From NCBI GenBank assembly GCA_023101885.1, contig JALPQD010000295.1, forward strand, positions 496,001 through 560,000: a stretch of DNA of 64,000 bases. The letters are read 5' to 3'. The translations under genes were made by a program, and so were the position numbers. Each line of letters begins with the position of its first letter. Position 1 is the stretch's first letter. The stretch is from Typhlomys cinereus (Eukaryota; Chordata; Mammalia; Rodentia; Platacanthomyidae). Under the pieces are notes generated by a model. The model ran no database searches, was not told the origin of the DNA, and saw nothing but the letters and a program-made list of their open reading frames with translations. Shown in pieces: positions 51,901 to 53,826 of this stretch.

Positions 51901-53763
51901 GTACCATTTTAGGTCACCACAGGAGGAGTCAACTCTCCTGACACAGTACCAGCCTGACACAGTACCATCCTCCCAGCAGCTTGTCTCCCTGGCTGAGTTT
52001 CGCTGAAAACAGGTTGTGACATTCTGCCCAGGTGTGCCAAGAAGTCCCAGCTGCGCCAAGGGCAAGAAAAAGCCGGAGGCCGACTTCCTCTTGGGACATG
52101 CTAGCTCTCAAGTGTCGAGCCTGCTTCAGTACTGAGAGGTGTCCCCCACGGCACAAGCTGGACAGGAACACCACCCCACCAGCAAGGACAAAGCATCAGG
52201 AGCTGGAGGCCTGAGGCCACCCCAGCAGCCGGAAACAGCCCTCCAGACCTGGTGGTTTCACAGTCCCTCTGGGGAGCTGGTCACAGTGGAGACAAGCAAA
52301 AGAAAAACACCTTCTCTGACACTCAGCCACATTAATGCCCCCGAATAGGAAGAAGCAGGAAACCTTCTCTCCTCCAGCAGGAAGGAAGAGGAACTGGAAA
52401 GGCGGCAGGCAGGAGCCACCAACATGATCTAACTGGACCTGCAGCACCGCCTTAGGCGGCTGTCACTCCCGCAAGCCCCAGCCAGCACCGGCTCTGCTGC
52501 ATGTGGCCTTGCCCACAGTGCTAAAAGGTGAAGCCAGCCCCAGAGGGCGTCAGTTCCACCTGAGCCACTGACATATGGCTTCTTAAGACTTCTGTACCAT
52601 GTGTTGGTCTCAACACAATGTGGGACAGAAGATGTACAGAGCTGCGTGATGGGGGAAGGGCAGCCGGATCACCTTACCCGAAGCCTCCTGGATCAAGCCT
52701 CCTCAGATTCCCTTCAGGAGCTAGGATTACCATCTATCTTCAAGAGGGGACACCCCCAAAATGGCAAAAAAAAAAAAAAAGCACTGTTCCAGCTAGCAGG
52801 GCTGGAGAGGGGGGAGAGCTGGAGAGTGTCTGCAAGTACACACCCCTTGGGCCCCATTCAATGAGCAATGCCTTACCCTAAATTGAGCTCCCCCAGGCTC
52901 TCACAAGTTGGGGTGCCAACAGAGTACACATTGGGAACCCAAAGACTGGAGGTGGTTCCTGCAGAAACTGAAAAAGGAGGGAAAGCAAAGGGGCAAACCC
53001 TAATTAAAGTGACCACTAGGTCAGTCCTCATCACAGCCCACCAGGAGTGGACAGGAGACGGGCAGGATGAGCCGGCAGCCCTCTTCCACGCCTACAACCG
53101 TCCTCACTCAGGGCTCGCAAAAGCGACCACCAGAGAACCTCTTTCACTCGTAGAGAAACTGAGGCATCAGAAGAAATGGCCACGCTTTCACAAACCAGGC
53201 TGAAGTTCACCTCTCCAGCCACAGTTCTGCACTTCGCTTCCACAAGCTTCTTTGCCTATCAGATCTCCAGACACACTGCTTACTGCTGCAAAGTGAACTG
53301 TAAATACAGTCGAGGCTGAACTCAAAAGGCGATGAGGACGGCAGTCAGGGAGTCCAGCACGGGTTTATTTACTGCAAGGAAGGGAAGGATGTCCCCGTTC
53401 CCGACTCATCCCCCACGCTCCTCCCCTGGGACATCCGTGTGCGGCCCCCTCGCACCTTCCACCGCCACCCCACCGGATCCATTGCAAGCGGAGGGCTGGG
53501 GGTACCCAGCGGCCCTGAGATCCCAGGGATTCGCTTGGGTCCCCCAGCTGGGACACAGAGGCGGGGGCTGCGGCCGGCCCGCCCCAGCCCTGACCCCCGG
53601 AACTTCTGTCCTCCCAGCCCCTGGGCCCCTGCTACCCCGAGGCGTGCGTGCATCTCCAGCCCGGGGGTTCCCTTTCTTTGCCTGGCTGGCCGCGGGCGCG
53701 ACCCCCAGAGGCGCGGCGGCCACTCACCATATTACAGATGGAGGCGATGTTTCGGACAGTCAT
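275..53763 (-). CDS. USP46: USP46 deubiquitinase, complete coding sequence in nine exons
   Basis: Coding segments in transcript order: 53763-53728, 25637-25557, 21959-21746, 19722-19493, 11400-11324, 5982-5899, 4010-3813, 1648-1570 and 376-275. They sum to 1,101 nt, which is 366 codons plus TAA, the usual length for USP46. It is a cysteine protease of the USP family. Visible parts are the Cys box with Cys44, the His box with His313, Asp330, and two zinc-binding CxxC pairs at 182/185 and 229/232. Family knowledge: USP46, like its paralogue USP12, is weakly active alone and is activated by the WD40 proteins WDR48 (UAF1) and WDR20. Reported substrates include PHLPP, histones H2A/H2B and AMPA-receptor GluA1. 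The lysine run 91-93, where a Lys92 deletion alters behaviour in CS mice, is intact. USP46 rather than USP12 is supported by [25 protein letters not shown] and the C-terminal SRE. No frameshift or premature stop is seen. Confidence 0.98.
500..770 (+). repeat. L1 3'-UTR-like purine-rich segment
   Basis: A G-rich polypurine stretch is followed by an A-rich end with AATAATAAAAAA, the layout of rodent L1 3' termini. No ORF2 remnant is seen. It could instead be simple low-complexity sequence. Confidence 0.35.
871..1133 (+). repeat. Old copy of the CA-tailed tRNA-type SINE family
   Basis: It starts with a GGCTGGAGAG head, has a B-box-like GAGTTCCGATCC, then the family body (AATGCTAGG-, GGCCCTGGTGGG- and TCCACAGGGACAC-type blocks), and ends in a (CA)n tail at 1096-1133. 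It is clearly diverged from the young copies at 41081 and 58608. Confidence 0.7.
1194..1253 (+). repeat. (GT)n microsatellite
   Basis: About 60 bp of GT with a few GG interruptions, about 60 bp after the CA tail of the preceding SINE. Confidence 0.95.
1570..1648 (-). CDS. USP46: USP46 coding exon 8 (His box and catalytic Asp)
   Basis: 79 nt. It completes Ser307 (AG from exon 7 plus C here) and encodes 26 residues from GPNRGHY to FDDDIVE. It carries the catalytic His313 in GPNRGHY and Asp330 in FDDD. The acceptor is TTCTTCCAG. The donor reads GAG/GTTGGT, with T at +3, and is weak. Loss of the exon would shift the frame and remove two catalytic residues. Confidence 0.97.
2217..2256 (+). repeat. 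Two-copy 18-bp tandem duplication
   Basis: GACTCTGTAACTACATGA occurs twice in a row, followed by GTAACAT. This is a recent short slippage or duplication event. Confidence 0.85.
2581..2998 (+). mobile_element. MaLR-type solo LTR, family copy 1
   Basis: Begins TGTCACAGTTAGAC and shares its whole length with the copies at 17719, 29124 and 33363: the GTGTCAACTTGAC block, the TTGGCATCTTTCTGTATACTTGGCC block, AATAAACCCTG polyadenylation region and TTTTGTCAGGATTTTATCA end. The 3' terminus is degenerate and no clean target-site duplication is visible. No internal retroviral sequence is attached. The MaLR assignment rests on the characteristic 3' end. Confidence 0.6.
3124..3135 (+). repeat. G12 homopolymer
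   Basis: Twelve consecutive G, followed by AAGCAACC. C12 in the USP46 transcript. Confidence 0.95.
3813..4010 (-). CDS. USP46: USP46 coding exon 7 (palm/finger core)
   Basis: 198 nt. It starts with the last base of Arg241 and encodes [10 protein letters not shown] through VAVVVHCG, leaving AG of Ser307 for exon 8. It contains the conserved LALHLKRF strand of USP domains. The acceptor is TTTCTTAG and the donor [20 protein letters not shown] distinguishes it from USP12. Confidence 0.98.
4011..5898 (-). other. USP46: USP46 intron 6
   Basis: 1.89 kb. A B1-type SINE sits at about 4840-4966. The rest (4020-4830 and 4970-5890) is unique-looking with no recognised repeat. Confidence 0.9.
4840..4966 (+). 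repeat. B1-type SINE, diverged
   Basis: GCATGGTGGTGCATGCCTT head, TCTGGGCTACATGGCCC body and a GTCTTTAAAAAAA poly-A end, as in 7SL-derived rodent B1. Confidence 0.65.
5899..5982 (-). CDS. USP46: USP46 coding exon 6 (second zinc CxxC)
   Basis: 84 nt. The first A completes Arg213, followed by [10 protein letters not shown] to KQEAQK, with AG of Arg241 left over. Cys229 and Cys232 (YYCETCC) pair with Cys182/Cys185 from exon 4 to bind the finger-domain zinc. The acceptor is CTCTGCAG, chosen over the AG two bases on because only it fits the phase of exon 5. The donor is AG/GTGCGTG. Confidence 0.97.
6205..6340 (+). repeat. B1-type SINE
   Basis: Contains CCAAGGCTGAGGCAGGACAG, AAAGCTAGCCTGGAATGACA and a GTCTCGAAACAAAAC end in B1 order. 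The first part is degraded. Confidence 0.65.
6628..6850 (+). repeat. B4-type composite SINE (ID half plus B1 half)
   Basis: An ID-like tRNA part (TAGCTCAGTTGGTAGAATGC, then a B box ending GTCCCAGCACC) runs straight into a B1-like half (AGCATGGTGCACACGCTTAT to CATGAGACCTAGTTAC) and an A-rich tail. Confidence 0.7.
6930..7170 (-). repeat. CA-tailed tRNA-type SINE family, older copy
   Basis: Reverse orientation. Ends on the + strand with TTAACCCCTGAGCCATCTCTCCAGCCC, the reverse of the family head, shown here only in part: key blocks are CATCCTGGATTGCTTC and AACTCAGGACCTTCTGC. The CA tail is reduced to GTGTGCGTGTGTCC. Confidence 0.75.
8430..8680 (+). repeat. L1 3'-UTR-like segment
   Basis: A purine-rich run is followed by ATAATATACATGCATGGAAA and TGCCATAAAGAAGCCTATCA, resembling the very 3' end of rodent L1. 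No coding L1 remnant is seen upstream. Confidence 0.45.
8960..9210 (+). repeat. L1 3'-UTR-like segment
   Basis: GAAACTCAGCGGGCC, a G/A-rich stretch and a GAATTTACGTGTGAAAATAC/ATTCATGTATGAAA end. The same arrangement recurs at about 41715-41920, so this is a repeated family. L1 origin is an inference. Confidence 0.45.
9990..10345 (+). mobile_element. MaLR-type LTR-like repeat
   Basis: Begins at TGTCAACTTGACTGG. It contains GTTGACTGAGGAGGGAAGA and TGGACCATGAACTGA, and ends CTTTTATCACAGCCATGAGAAAAGCAACTGAA, the layout of rodent MaLR LTRs. A more diverged relative lies at 46003-46369. No internal sequence is present. Confidence 0.5.
11180..11201 (+). repeat. (GA)n microsatellite
   Basis: Eleven AG units, 122 nt downstream of the exon 5 donor in transcript sense (CT-rich there). 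Confidence 0.9.
11324..11400 (-). CDS. USP46: USP46 coding exon 5
   Basis: 77 nt. Encodes [10 protein letters not shown] to SITHCL, with AG of Arg213 left over for exon 6. The exon begins GTGAGT immediately after its acceptor CTCCAG, itself preceded by a T15 run. The real donor is AG/GTAACC, with C at +5, and is weak. The first six exon bases therefore look more like a donor than the donor does. Confidence 0.97.
11407..11421 (-). repeat. T15 homopolymer forming the exon 5 polypyrimidine tract
   Basis: Fifteen A on the + strand, i.e. T15 in the transcript, ending 6 nt before the exon 5 boundary. Length variation here could alter acceptor strength. Confidence 0.9.
11491..11577 (+). repeat. 17-bp minisatellite, five units
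   Basis: Units of 17-18 bp based on CAGCAGTGAGCGCCCCT at 11491, 11508, 11526, 11543 and 11560, each with one to five differences. It lies 91-177 nt upstream of exon 5 in the transcript. Confidence 0.9.
11887..11932 (+). repeat. Two-copy 23-bp tandem duplication
   Basis: The unit begins ACTGGCATAT and ends CTAAACTAACC, with one difference between copies (ATTACT versus ATCACT). Confidence 0.85.
12385..12580 (+). repeat. Diverged tRNA-type SINE (B2/B4-like)
   Basis: AAAGTGCTCGGTCAGTAGAG head with a B box GAGTTCAAATCCCC, followed by a B1-like TGAGACCCTGTCTCACAAAG block. Confidence 0.55.
12590..12735 (-). repeat. Rodent tRNA-type SINE, minus orientation
   Basis: Contains CATGTGGAGGTCAGAGGACA and TCTCTCCACCATGTGGGCTT, and ends CACTGAGCCATCTCACCAGC, the reverse of a tRNA-derived SINE head. 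Confidence 0.6.
13240..13320 (+). repeat. MIR-like fragment
   Basis: CCTAGCATGTAGTAGGTGCA followed by CAATAGTTATTTGCCAAATG matches the 3' part of MIR. Short and diverged. Confidence 0.45.
15285..15500 (+). repeat. B3-like tRNA-type SINE with CA and CT tail
   Basis: AGCAAGCTAGCTCATGGGGT head, a B-box-like GAGTGTGATCCCCGG, then CA repeats (about 15415-15430) and CT repeats (about 15454-15481). Confidence 0.6.
16638..16937 (+). mobile_element. CA-tailed tRNA-type SINE, young subfamily
   Basis: Head GGCTGCAGAGATGGCTCAGG, A box in TGGCTCAGGGGTTAAGCC, B-box region GAGTTTGGATCTTAG, then the young body: GCGGAAGCGGGGGCGGCCTG, GAATCCCGGGACAGAGTAAA and GGTGGTTCCTGAATTCGTCC. It ends in CA repeats and an A-rich tail with AATAAA. 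Shares this layout with 41081, 42147, 58608 and 62154. Confidence 0.85.
16940..17110 (+). repeat. Diverged B2-like SINE
   Basis: GATTGAGAGATGCTCAGTGT head and CCAGGTCCCATGTAAGATGT, directly abutting the A tail of the preceding SINE. Confidence 0.45.
17719..18140 (-). mobile_element. MaLR-type solo LTR, family copy 2, with TSD
   Basis: Reads TGTCATAGTTAGGCACAGG to CTACAACA on the minus strand, 422 bp, with TG...CA ends. It is flanked by the 5-bp duplication TGACC at 17714-17718 and 18141-18145. It contains AATAAATCCCTTGTTCCC near the 3' end. This copy defines the family boundaries. Confidence 0.75.
18145..18925. other. AT-rich repeat-free block in intron 4
   Basis: Roughly 18430-18880 is AT-rich, has no recognised repeat, and contains homeodomain-type words such as CAATTTAATTATG. 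It lies 0.6-1.1 kb from exon 4. Regulatory function is a guess from composition only. Confidence 0.3.
18930..19065 (-). repeat. B4-like SINE with GT tract, minus orientation
   Basis: (TG)n at 18932-18960, then CTCTACCACTTGGGTTCTAG, ending CTACTGAGCCATCTCAACCC, the reverse of a tRNA-type SINE head. Confidence 0.6.
19493..19722 (-). CDS. USP46: USP46 coding exon 4 (first zinc CxxC)
   Basis: 230 nt. The first two bases complete Asp111, followed by [18 protein letters not shown] to RCLNCET (residue 187). It contains the QQDAHEF motif typical of USP domains and Cys182/Cys185. The acceptor is CCCTTCCAG and the donor ACT/GTAAGT. Residue 160 is Ser in EPAESNKPE, where I recall Asn in human and mouse. 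Confidence 0.98.
20372..20393. other. Perfect 9-bp inverted repeat with 4-nt loop
   Basis: CCGTGCAAG, loop TCTA, then CTTGCACGG. It would form a short hairpin in RNA from either strand. No terminator role is expected in a eukaryote. Confidence 0.8.
21108..21549 (+). repeat. Long homopurine GA/GAAA/GGAA tract
   Basis: About 440 bp almost free of C and T: GGGA/GAGA-type at the left, (GAAA)n in the middle, (GGAA)n at the right. Only isolated interruptions such as GATGG and AACGAA. The USP46 transcript carries the CU-rich complement. Confidence 0.95.
21746..21959 (-). CDS. USP46: USP46 coding exon 3 (catalytic Cys)
   Basis: 214 nt. Encodes [17 protein letters not shown] to SRLRKEN (residue 110) plus the G of Asp111. 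Cys44 of the NTCYC box is the catalytic nucleophile. QKKK at 90-93 is intact. The acceptor is CTTGTCCTTCGGCAG and the donor G/GTGAGC. Confidence 0.98.
22852..22970 (+). repeat. B1-type SINE
   Basis: GCACGGCGGTGCACATCTGT head, GGGGAGGCCTAGGCAGGAAG middle and CAGTCTCAAACAACAACAAC end. Confidence 0.7.
23020..23416 (+). repeat. tRNA/B1 composite SINE with (GGAA)n tail
   Basis: A tRNA-type head (ATGAGTCAATAAAGTGCTGT) leads to a B1-like part (CAGCACTGGGGAGGCAAACA) and CTTCATACACACACAAAC. It is followed by (GGA/GGAA)n from about 23298 to 23416. Confidence 0.6.
23990..24205 (-). repeat. CA-tailed tRNA-type SINE family, older copy
   Basis: Reverse orientation, ending AACCCCTGAGCCATCTCTCC. Contains GGTCATCCTGGATTGCTCTA and the GGGATCTAGGGACCGG block. 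The CA tail is absent. Confidence 0.75.
24500..24690 (-). repeat. MIR element
   Basis: CCCCATTTTAGAGAGGTGGA, then ATTACTTGCCGCAGATCCCA and CAGCGAGGCAGAATTGAAAT follow the order of an inverted MIR. It is an ancient mammalian repeat. Confidence 0.6.
25350..25480 (+). repeat. B1-like SINE, diverged
   Basis: GTAGCATGGCGACTCACGCC head, AGTGTGAGGCCAATCTGGAC middle and a CTCTCAAATAATAATAATAA end. Confidence 0.55.
25557..25637 (-). CDS. USP46: USP46 coding exon 2
   Basis: 81 nt, phase 0 at both ends. Encodes residues 13-39, [13 protein letters not shown] to HYFGLVN. The acceptor is TTTCTTTCAG and the donor AAT/GTAAGT. Its first base G provides the +4 position for the ATG codon that ends exon 1. Confidence 0.98.
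25995..26160 (+). repeat. L2-like ancient repeat fragment
   Basis: TTTACTGCACGGCCACTGCG, CCAGACACTGGCCTCTAAG and CTGCTCTCATGGAGGTAGCA recall the 3' end of L2. Confidence 0.45.
26395..26560 (-). repeat. MIR-like fragment
   Basis: CCGTTATCCTCGCAAGTAAG and CATAACAGACAAGGAGCTTC, then GAAACTGAACCCGGGAGCC, follow an inverted MIR. Confidence 0.45.
26633..26727 (+). repeat. GGGAGA-type purine tract
   Basis: About 95 bp of G and A with GGGA/GGAGA units, no pyrimidine except at the left edge. Confidence 0.9.
27205..27520 (-). repeat. Diverged rodent SINE, minus orientation
   Basis: TATGCATATGCGCATGTGGG and GTGGAAGCCCAAGGTTGATA on the left, TTAACCTGAAAGCTATCTCC at the right, resembling an inverted B4/B2-type element. 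Confidence 0.45.
28690..28989 (+). mobile_element. MaLR-type LTR-like fragment
   Basis: CTGGAATGTTAGAAAACAGG and GGCCTAGCTTGAGAAAGTTA, later ACTGAAACTGTGATCCAACA, AATAATTCCTTCCTTTACAC and TCCTGGTCACAGCAACATAA, a MaLR-like 3' end. Boundaries are uncertain. Confidence 0.45.
29124..29553 (+). mobile_element. MaLR-type solo LTR, family copy 3, with TSD
   Basis: 430 bp from TGTCCTAGTTAGATACAGG to AACTGCTACA, flanked by the 5-bp duplication AGGTC at 29119-29123 and 29554-29558. Same internal blocks as 17719-18140, including AATAAACCTTGTTCCCTTAA. Confidence 0.75.
30196..30372 (+). repeat. Degenerate (GT)n / TGTGTCTG repeat
   Basis: About 175 bp of GT with regularly spaced C and A (GTGTCTGTGTCTATGTG-type units). 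Confidence 0.9.
31355..31430 (+). repeat. ID-like SINE fragment
   Basis: AGTGGCAGAGCGCTTACCTA and AATGCCCAGTACTGAATAAA match an ID element with an A-rich tail. Confidence 0.55.
32574..32872 (-). repeat. CA-tailed tRNA-type SINE family, older copy
   Basis: (GT)n at 32574-32622 is the CA tail in reverse. It is followed by GGAATTCCAAGGATAACATC and ATCCTATATTGCTCTTCTAC, and it ends AACCCCTGAGACATCTCCCC. Confidence 0.75.
33363..33786 (-). mobile_element. MaLR-type solo LTR, family copy 4
   Basis: 424 bp, TGTCATAGTTAGGCACAGG to GGAGCAACA on the minus strand, close in sequence to copy 2. A direct repeat ACAGGTGT overlaps both ends, but a clean 5-bp target duplication is not evident. Confidence 0.7.
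34735..34790 (-). repeat. ID-like fragment
   Basis: AGTGCTCTACTGACTGAGCT is the reverse of an ID-type A-box region. Confidence 0.4.
34905..35030 (+). repeat. L2-like ancient repeat fragment
   Basis: CATGCATTCATTATACAACT, TGTTCTGTGCCCCGTACTCT and GGAAGTGAACAAAGCAGACC follow the L2 3' end. Confidence 0.5.
35095..35222 (-). repeat. B1/Alu-like 7SL-derived SINE
   Basis: ACACAGGCTCTCCTTACTGC, CTGCCTCCGTCTCCCAAGTA and GCTGGGACTACAGTTACATA read as an inverted 7SL-type SINE. Confidence 0.6.
36022..36110 (+). repeat. ID-like SINE
   Basis: GGGGCTGGAAATATAACTCA, TTTGGTAGAGTGCTTACCTG and a B-box GTTCAATTCC. Confidence 0.65.
36112..36362 (+). repeat. AT/GT-rich repeat and degenerate minisatellite
   Basis: TATA/CATA repeats from 36112 pass into about four irregular units beginning CCATATTAATGGAAAACACA (36198), CCACATTATATGGAAAACAC (36235), a GATATTACATGAAAAACAT unit (about 36296) and CCATATTATATAGAAAA (36343). 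Confidence 0.8.
36866..36955 (+). repeat. AT/GT microsatellite
   Basis: Mixed (TA)n and (TG)n with ATATATAATATATATTATAT and GTGTGTGTGTGCGTGTGTAC. Confidence 0.9.
37130..37560 (-). repeat. MIR element split by a younger SINE
   Basis: MIR halves at 37130-37189 (TTCAATCCTTACAGCAATCC) and 37442-37560 (TATTTTAAGGAGTAAAAATG, CACGGCTAGTAAGGCATGG) flank an inserted SINE at 37190-37441. Confidence 0.65.
37190..37441 (-). repeat. Rodent SINE inserted in a MIR
   Basis: Begins with (TG)n and ends CTTGCACGGCATCCCAAGCA. CTATTGTT occurs at 37182-37189 and 37442-37449, giving an 8-bp target-site duplication. Confidence 0.6.
38660..38740 (+). repeat. MIR-like fragment
   Basis: TGTCAGCACCTAGCCGAGCG and CAGCAAGCACTCAACACCCT match the 3' part of MIR. 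Confidence 0.4.
39160..39265 (-). repeat. MIR-like fragment
   Basis: CACAGAGAAACGGAGGGTTA and AATAACTTGCCGAGTCGGCC read as an inverted MIR. Confidence 0.5.
40986..41577 (+). repeat. Older CA-tailed SINE interrupted by a younger copy
   Basis: The first part (40986-41080) has AGGTTCTGAGTTCGGATACC. It resumes at 41392 with CTGTATTTCCTCCCCTGGAA and TCTTGGACCTCCATGGGCAC, and ends in CA repeats to about 41570. The gap is filled by the younger SINE at 41081-41376. Confidence 0.85.
41081..41376 (+). mobile_element. CA-tailed tRNA-type SINE, young copy, nested
   Basis: Full-length, starting GGGGCTGGAGAGGTGGCTCA, with A and B boxes, GCGGGGGCGGCCTGCGTTTC body, CA tail, and TTGAATAAATAGTAATAATA end. 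The 15-bp duplication beginning AGAAATGG lies at 41066-41080 and 41377-41391. Confidence 0.9.
41715..41920 (+). repeat. L1 3'-UTR-like segment
   Basis: GATGAAACTCAACGGGCAGC, a G/A-rich stretch, CATTCATATATGAAAGTATC and an A-rich end. Same family as 8960-9210. Confidence 0.45.
41941..42130 (+). repeat. B3-like SINE
   Basis: GTCAATAAGATGGCTCAGTA head, GTAACTTCCAAAAGTTGTCT middle, then a CT tract at 42078-42111 and AATAAATAAG tail. Confidence 0.65.
42147..42405 (+). mobile_element. CA-tailed tRNA-type SINE, young copy
   Basis: Young-subfamily sequence with an internal deletion of the GGCCTGCG-GAATCCC part. CA repeats at about 42313-42363 and an AATAAATAAAAAAAATT end. The 16-bp duplication starting GAAAAATACT is at 42131-42146 and 42406-42421. 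Confidence 0.88.
43475..43660 (-). repeat. Diverged rodent SINE, minus orientation
   Basis: GTGTGTATGTGGAAGTCAGA and GGACAGCAATCCAATATCTG, ending in CATATCACTGGCCCACCTC. Confidence 0.5.
44519..44890 (-). repeat. B1-type SINE split by an AT/GT-rich insertion
   Basis: GACCAAGTCTCAAGTAGCTC to CAAACTCACTATATAGTTGA on the left and TTGAACGCCTGATCCTCCTC to CACCACTCTGCCTGGC on the right are halves of one inverted B1/B4 body, separated by about 245 bp. Confidence 0.6.
44636..44719. repeat. Perfect 27-nt inverted repeat around (GT)n
   Basis: Arms at 44636-44662 and 44693-44719, each reading TAACAATTTTCAGGAATATA and onward on its own strand, are exact reverse complements. The 30-nt spacer is pure GT. 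Confidence 0.95.
44935..45060 (+). repeat. L2-like ancient repeat fragment
   Basis: CTCATTCACTTATTAACAAT, GCTAGGTACCATGCTGACAG and AAATACACCTTCTGCCCTGA. Confidence 0.4.
46003..46369 (+). mobile_element. MaLR-type LTR-like repeat, diverged
   Basis: TGTTGTGATGGATCTCAATT start, CACCATGATGAACTGGACC, and a TTTTATCACAAGCAACAGGA/AACTGAGACA end. Related to 9990-10345. Confidence 0.5.
46950..47135 (+). repeat. B2/B3-like SINE
   Basis: CCAGATAGCTCAGTGAGCAG head, GAGTTTAATCTCAGG B box, AAAATTGTCTTCTGACCTCC, and CAAATAAATACATAGATAAA tail. Confidence 0.65.
48874..49250 (-). repeat. B4-like SINE with GT/GA tract, minus orientation
   Basis: (GT)n 48874-48919 and GA repeats to about 48948, then CATGTGGAAGTCAGAGGAGA, ending CATGGAGCCATCTCCCCCAC. 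Confidence 0.6.
49780..49870 (-). repeat. MIR-like fragment
   Basis: AGATGAGAAAAAACTAAGGT and ATTTGCCCAGAGTCGCCAGG read as an inverted MIR. Confidence 0.45.
50205..50285 (-). repeat. ID-like fragment
   Basis: TGATTGAACGCAAGTCTCAT to GCTGAGCAGCATAAGC is an inverted ID-type tRNA-derived sequence. Confidence 0.4.
50608..50626. other. 19-nt palindrome with RUNX-type cores
   Basis: ACACCACAC, centre A, GTGTGGTGT: perfect 9-nt arms containing ACCACA and TGTGGT. Binding is not shown by sequence alone. Confidence 0.6.
50995..51075 (+). repeat. ID-type SINE
   Basis: GCTCAGTGATAGAATGCTTG, CAAGACCCTGGTTTGAGCCC and an A-rich tail match the ID consensus well. Confidence 0.75.
51555..51660 (-). repeat. 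MIR-like fragment
   Basis: AACTACCCAAGGACACAAAG and TAGTGGCAGGACTTGAAATT read as an inverted MIR. Confidence 0.5.
53120..53230 (-). repeat. Possible MIR remnant near the promoter
   Basis: TCGTAGAGAAACTGAGGCAT resembles inverted MIR. The rest is too diverged to be sure. Confidence 0.3.
53728..53763 (-). CDS. USP46: USP46 coding exon 1 (initiator)
   Basis: 36 nt encoding [12 protein letters not shown], then donor GTGAGT. The start was chosen because it gives the 366-residue USP46 form. Its context is weak: C at -3 and A at +4. The last codon is also an ATG, with A at -3 and, after splicing, G at +4, a stronger context. Starting there would give a 355-residue protein beginning MGTNAS. Confidence 0.93.
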
Positions 53764-53767
53764 TAGT

Positions 53768-53797
53768 CTAAAGGTTGCAGCGATCGCGCACCGCCAT
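53768..53797 (-). CDS. Upstream ORF 2 in the USP46 leader
   Basis: ATG with strong context (A at -3, G at +4) encodes MAVRDRCNL then TAG. It ends four bases before the USP46 start codon. Its ATG lies within a YY1-type AAGATGGCGG element. Translation is inferred only from context. Confidence 0.5.
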   Translation of the reverse strand: MAVRDRCNL

Positions 53798-53800
53798 CTT
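53791..53800 (-). promoter_or_regulatory. YY1-type element AAGATGGCGG
   Basis: Exact AAGATGGCGG on the minus strand, 28-37 bases upstream of the USP46 ATG. Known for CpG-island genes: YY1 elements of this form often lie just downstream of the transcription start, and so may also mark the leader. Confidence 0.6.
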
Positions 53801-53826
53801 TACCAGGGGAAAACGGGACTGTCCAT
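53800..53826 (-). CDS. Upstream ORF 1 in the USP46 leader
   Basis: ATG in GCCATGG context (G at -3, G at +4) encodes MDSPVFPW then TAA. Uorf 2 begins two bases after its stop. It is relevant only if transcription starts upstream of 53826. Confidence 0.4.
   Translation of the reverse strand: MDSPVFPW

Larger units (their letters stand above)
25638..53727 (-). other. USP46: USP46 intron 1 (28 kb)
   Basis: The largest intron, mostly repeats listed separately. Stretches over 300 bp where I see nothing recognisable are about 27560-28690, 29560-30190, 30380-31300, 31440-32560, 33800-34900, 35230-36020, 37560-38650, 39270-40980, 42430-43470, 43670-44510, 45070-46000, 46380-46940, 47140-48860, 49250-49770, 49880-50200, 51670-53110. 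Some of these surely hold repeats too diverged to name by eye. Confidence 0.85.

Noticed and set aside
275..53763. USP12 as the identity of the gene
   Set aside because: Paralogue-specific positions ([17 protein letters not shown], final Glu, and the [12 protein letters not shown] start) all favour USP46.
275..53763. Processed pseudogene or retrocopy of USP46
   Set aside because: The coding segments are separated by large introns with GT/AG ends and lie under a CpG-island promoter.
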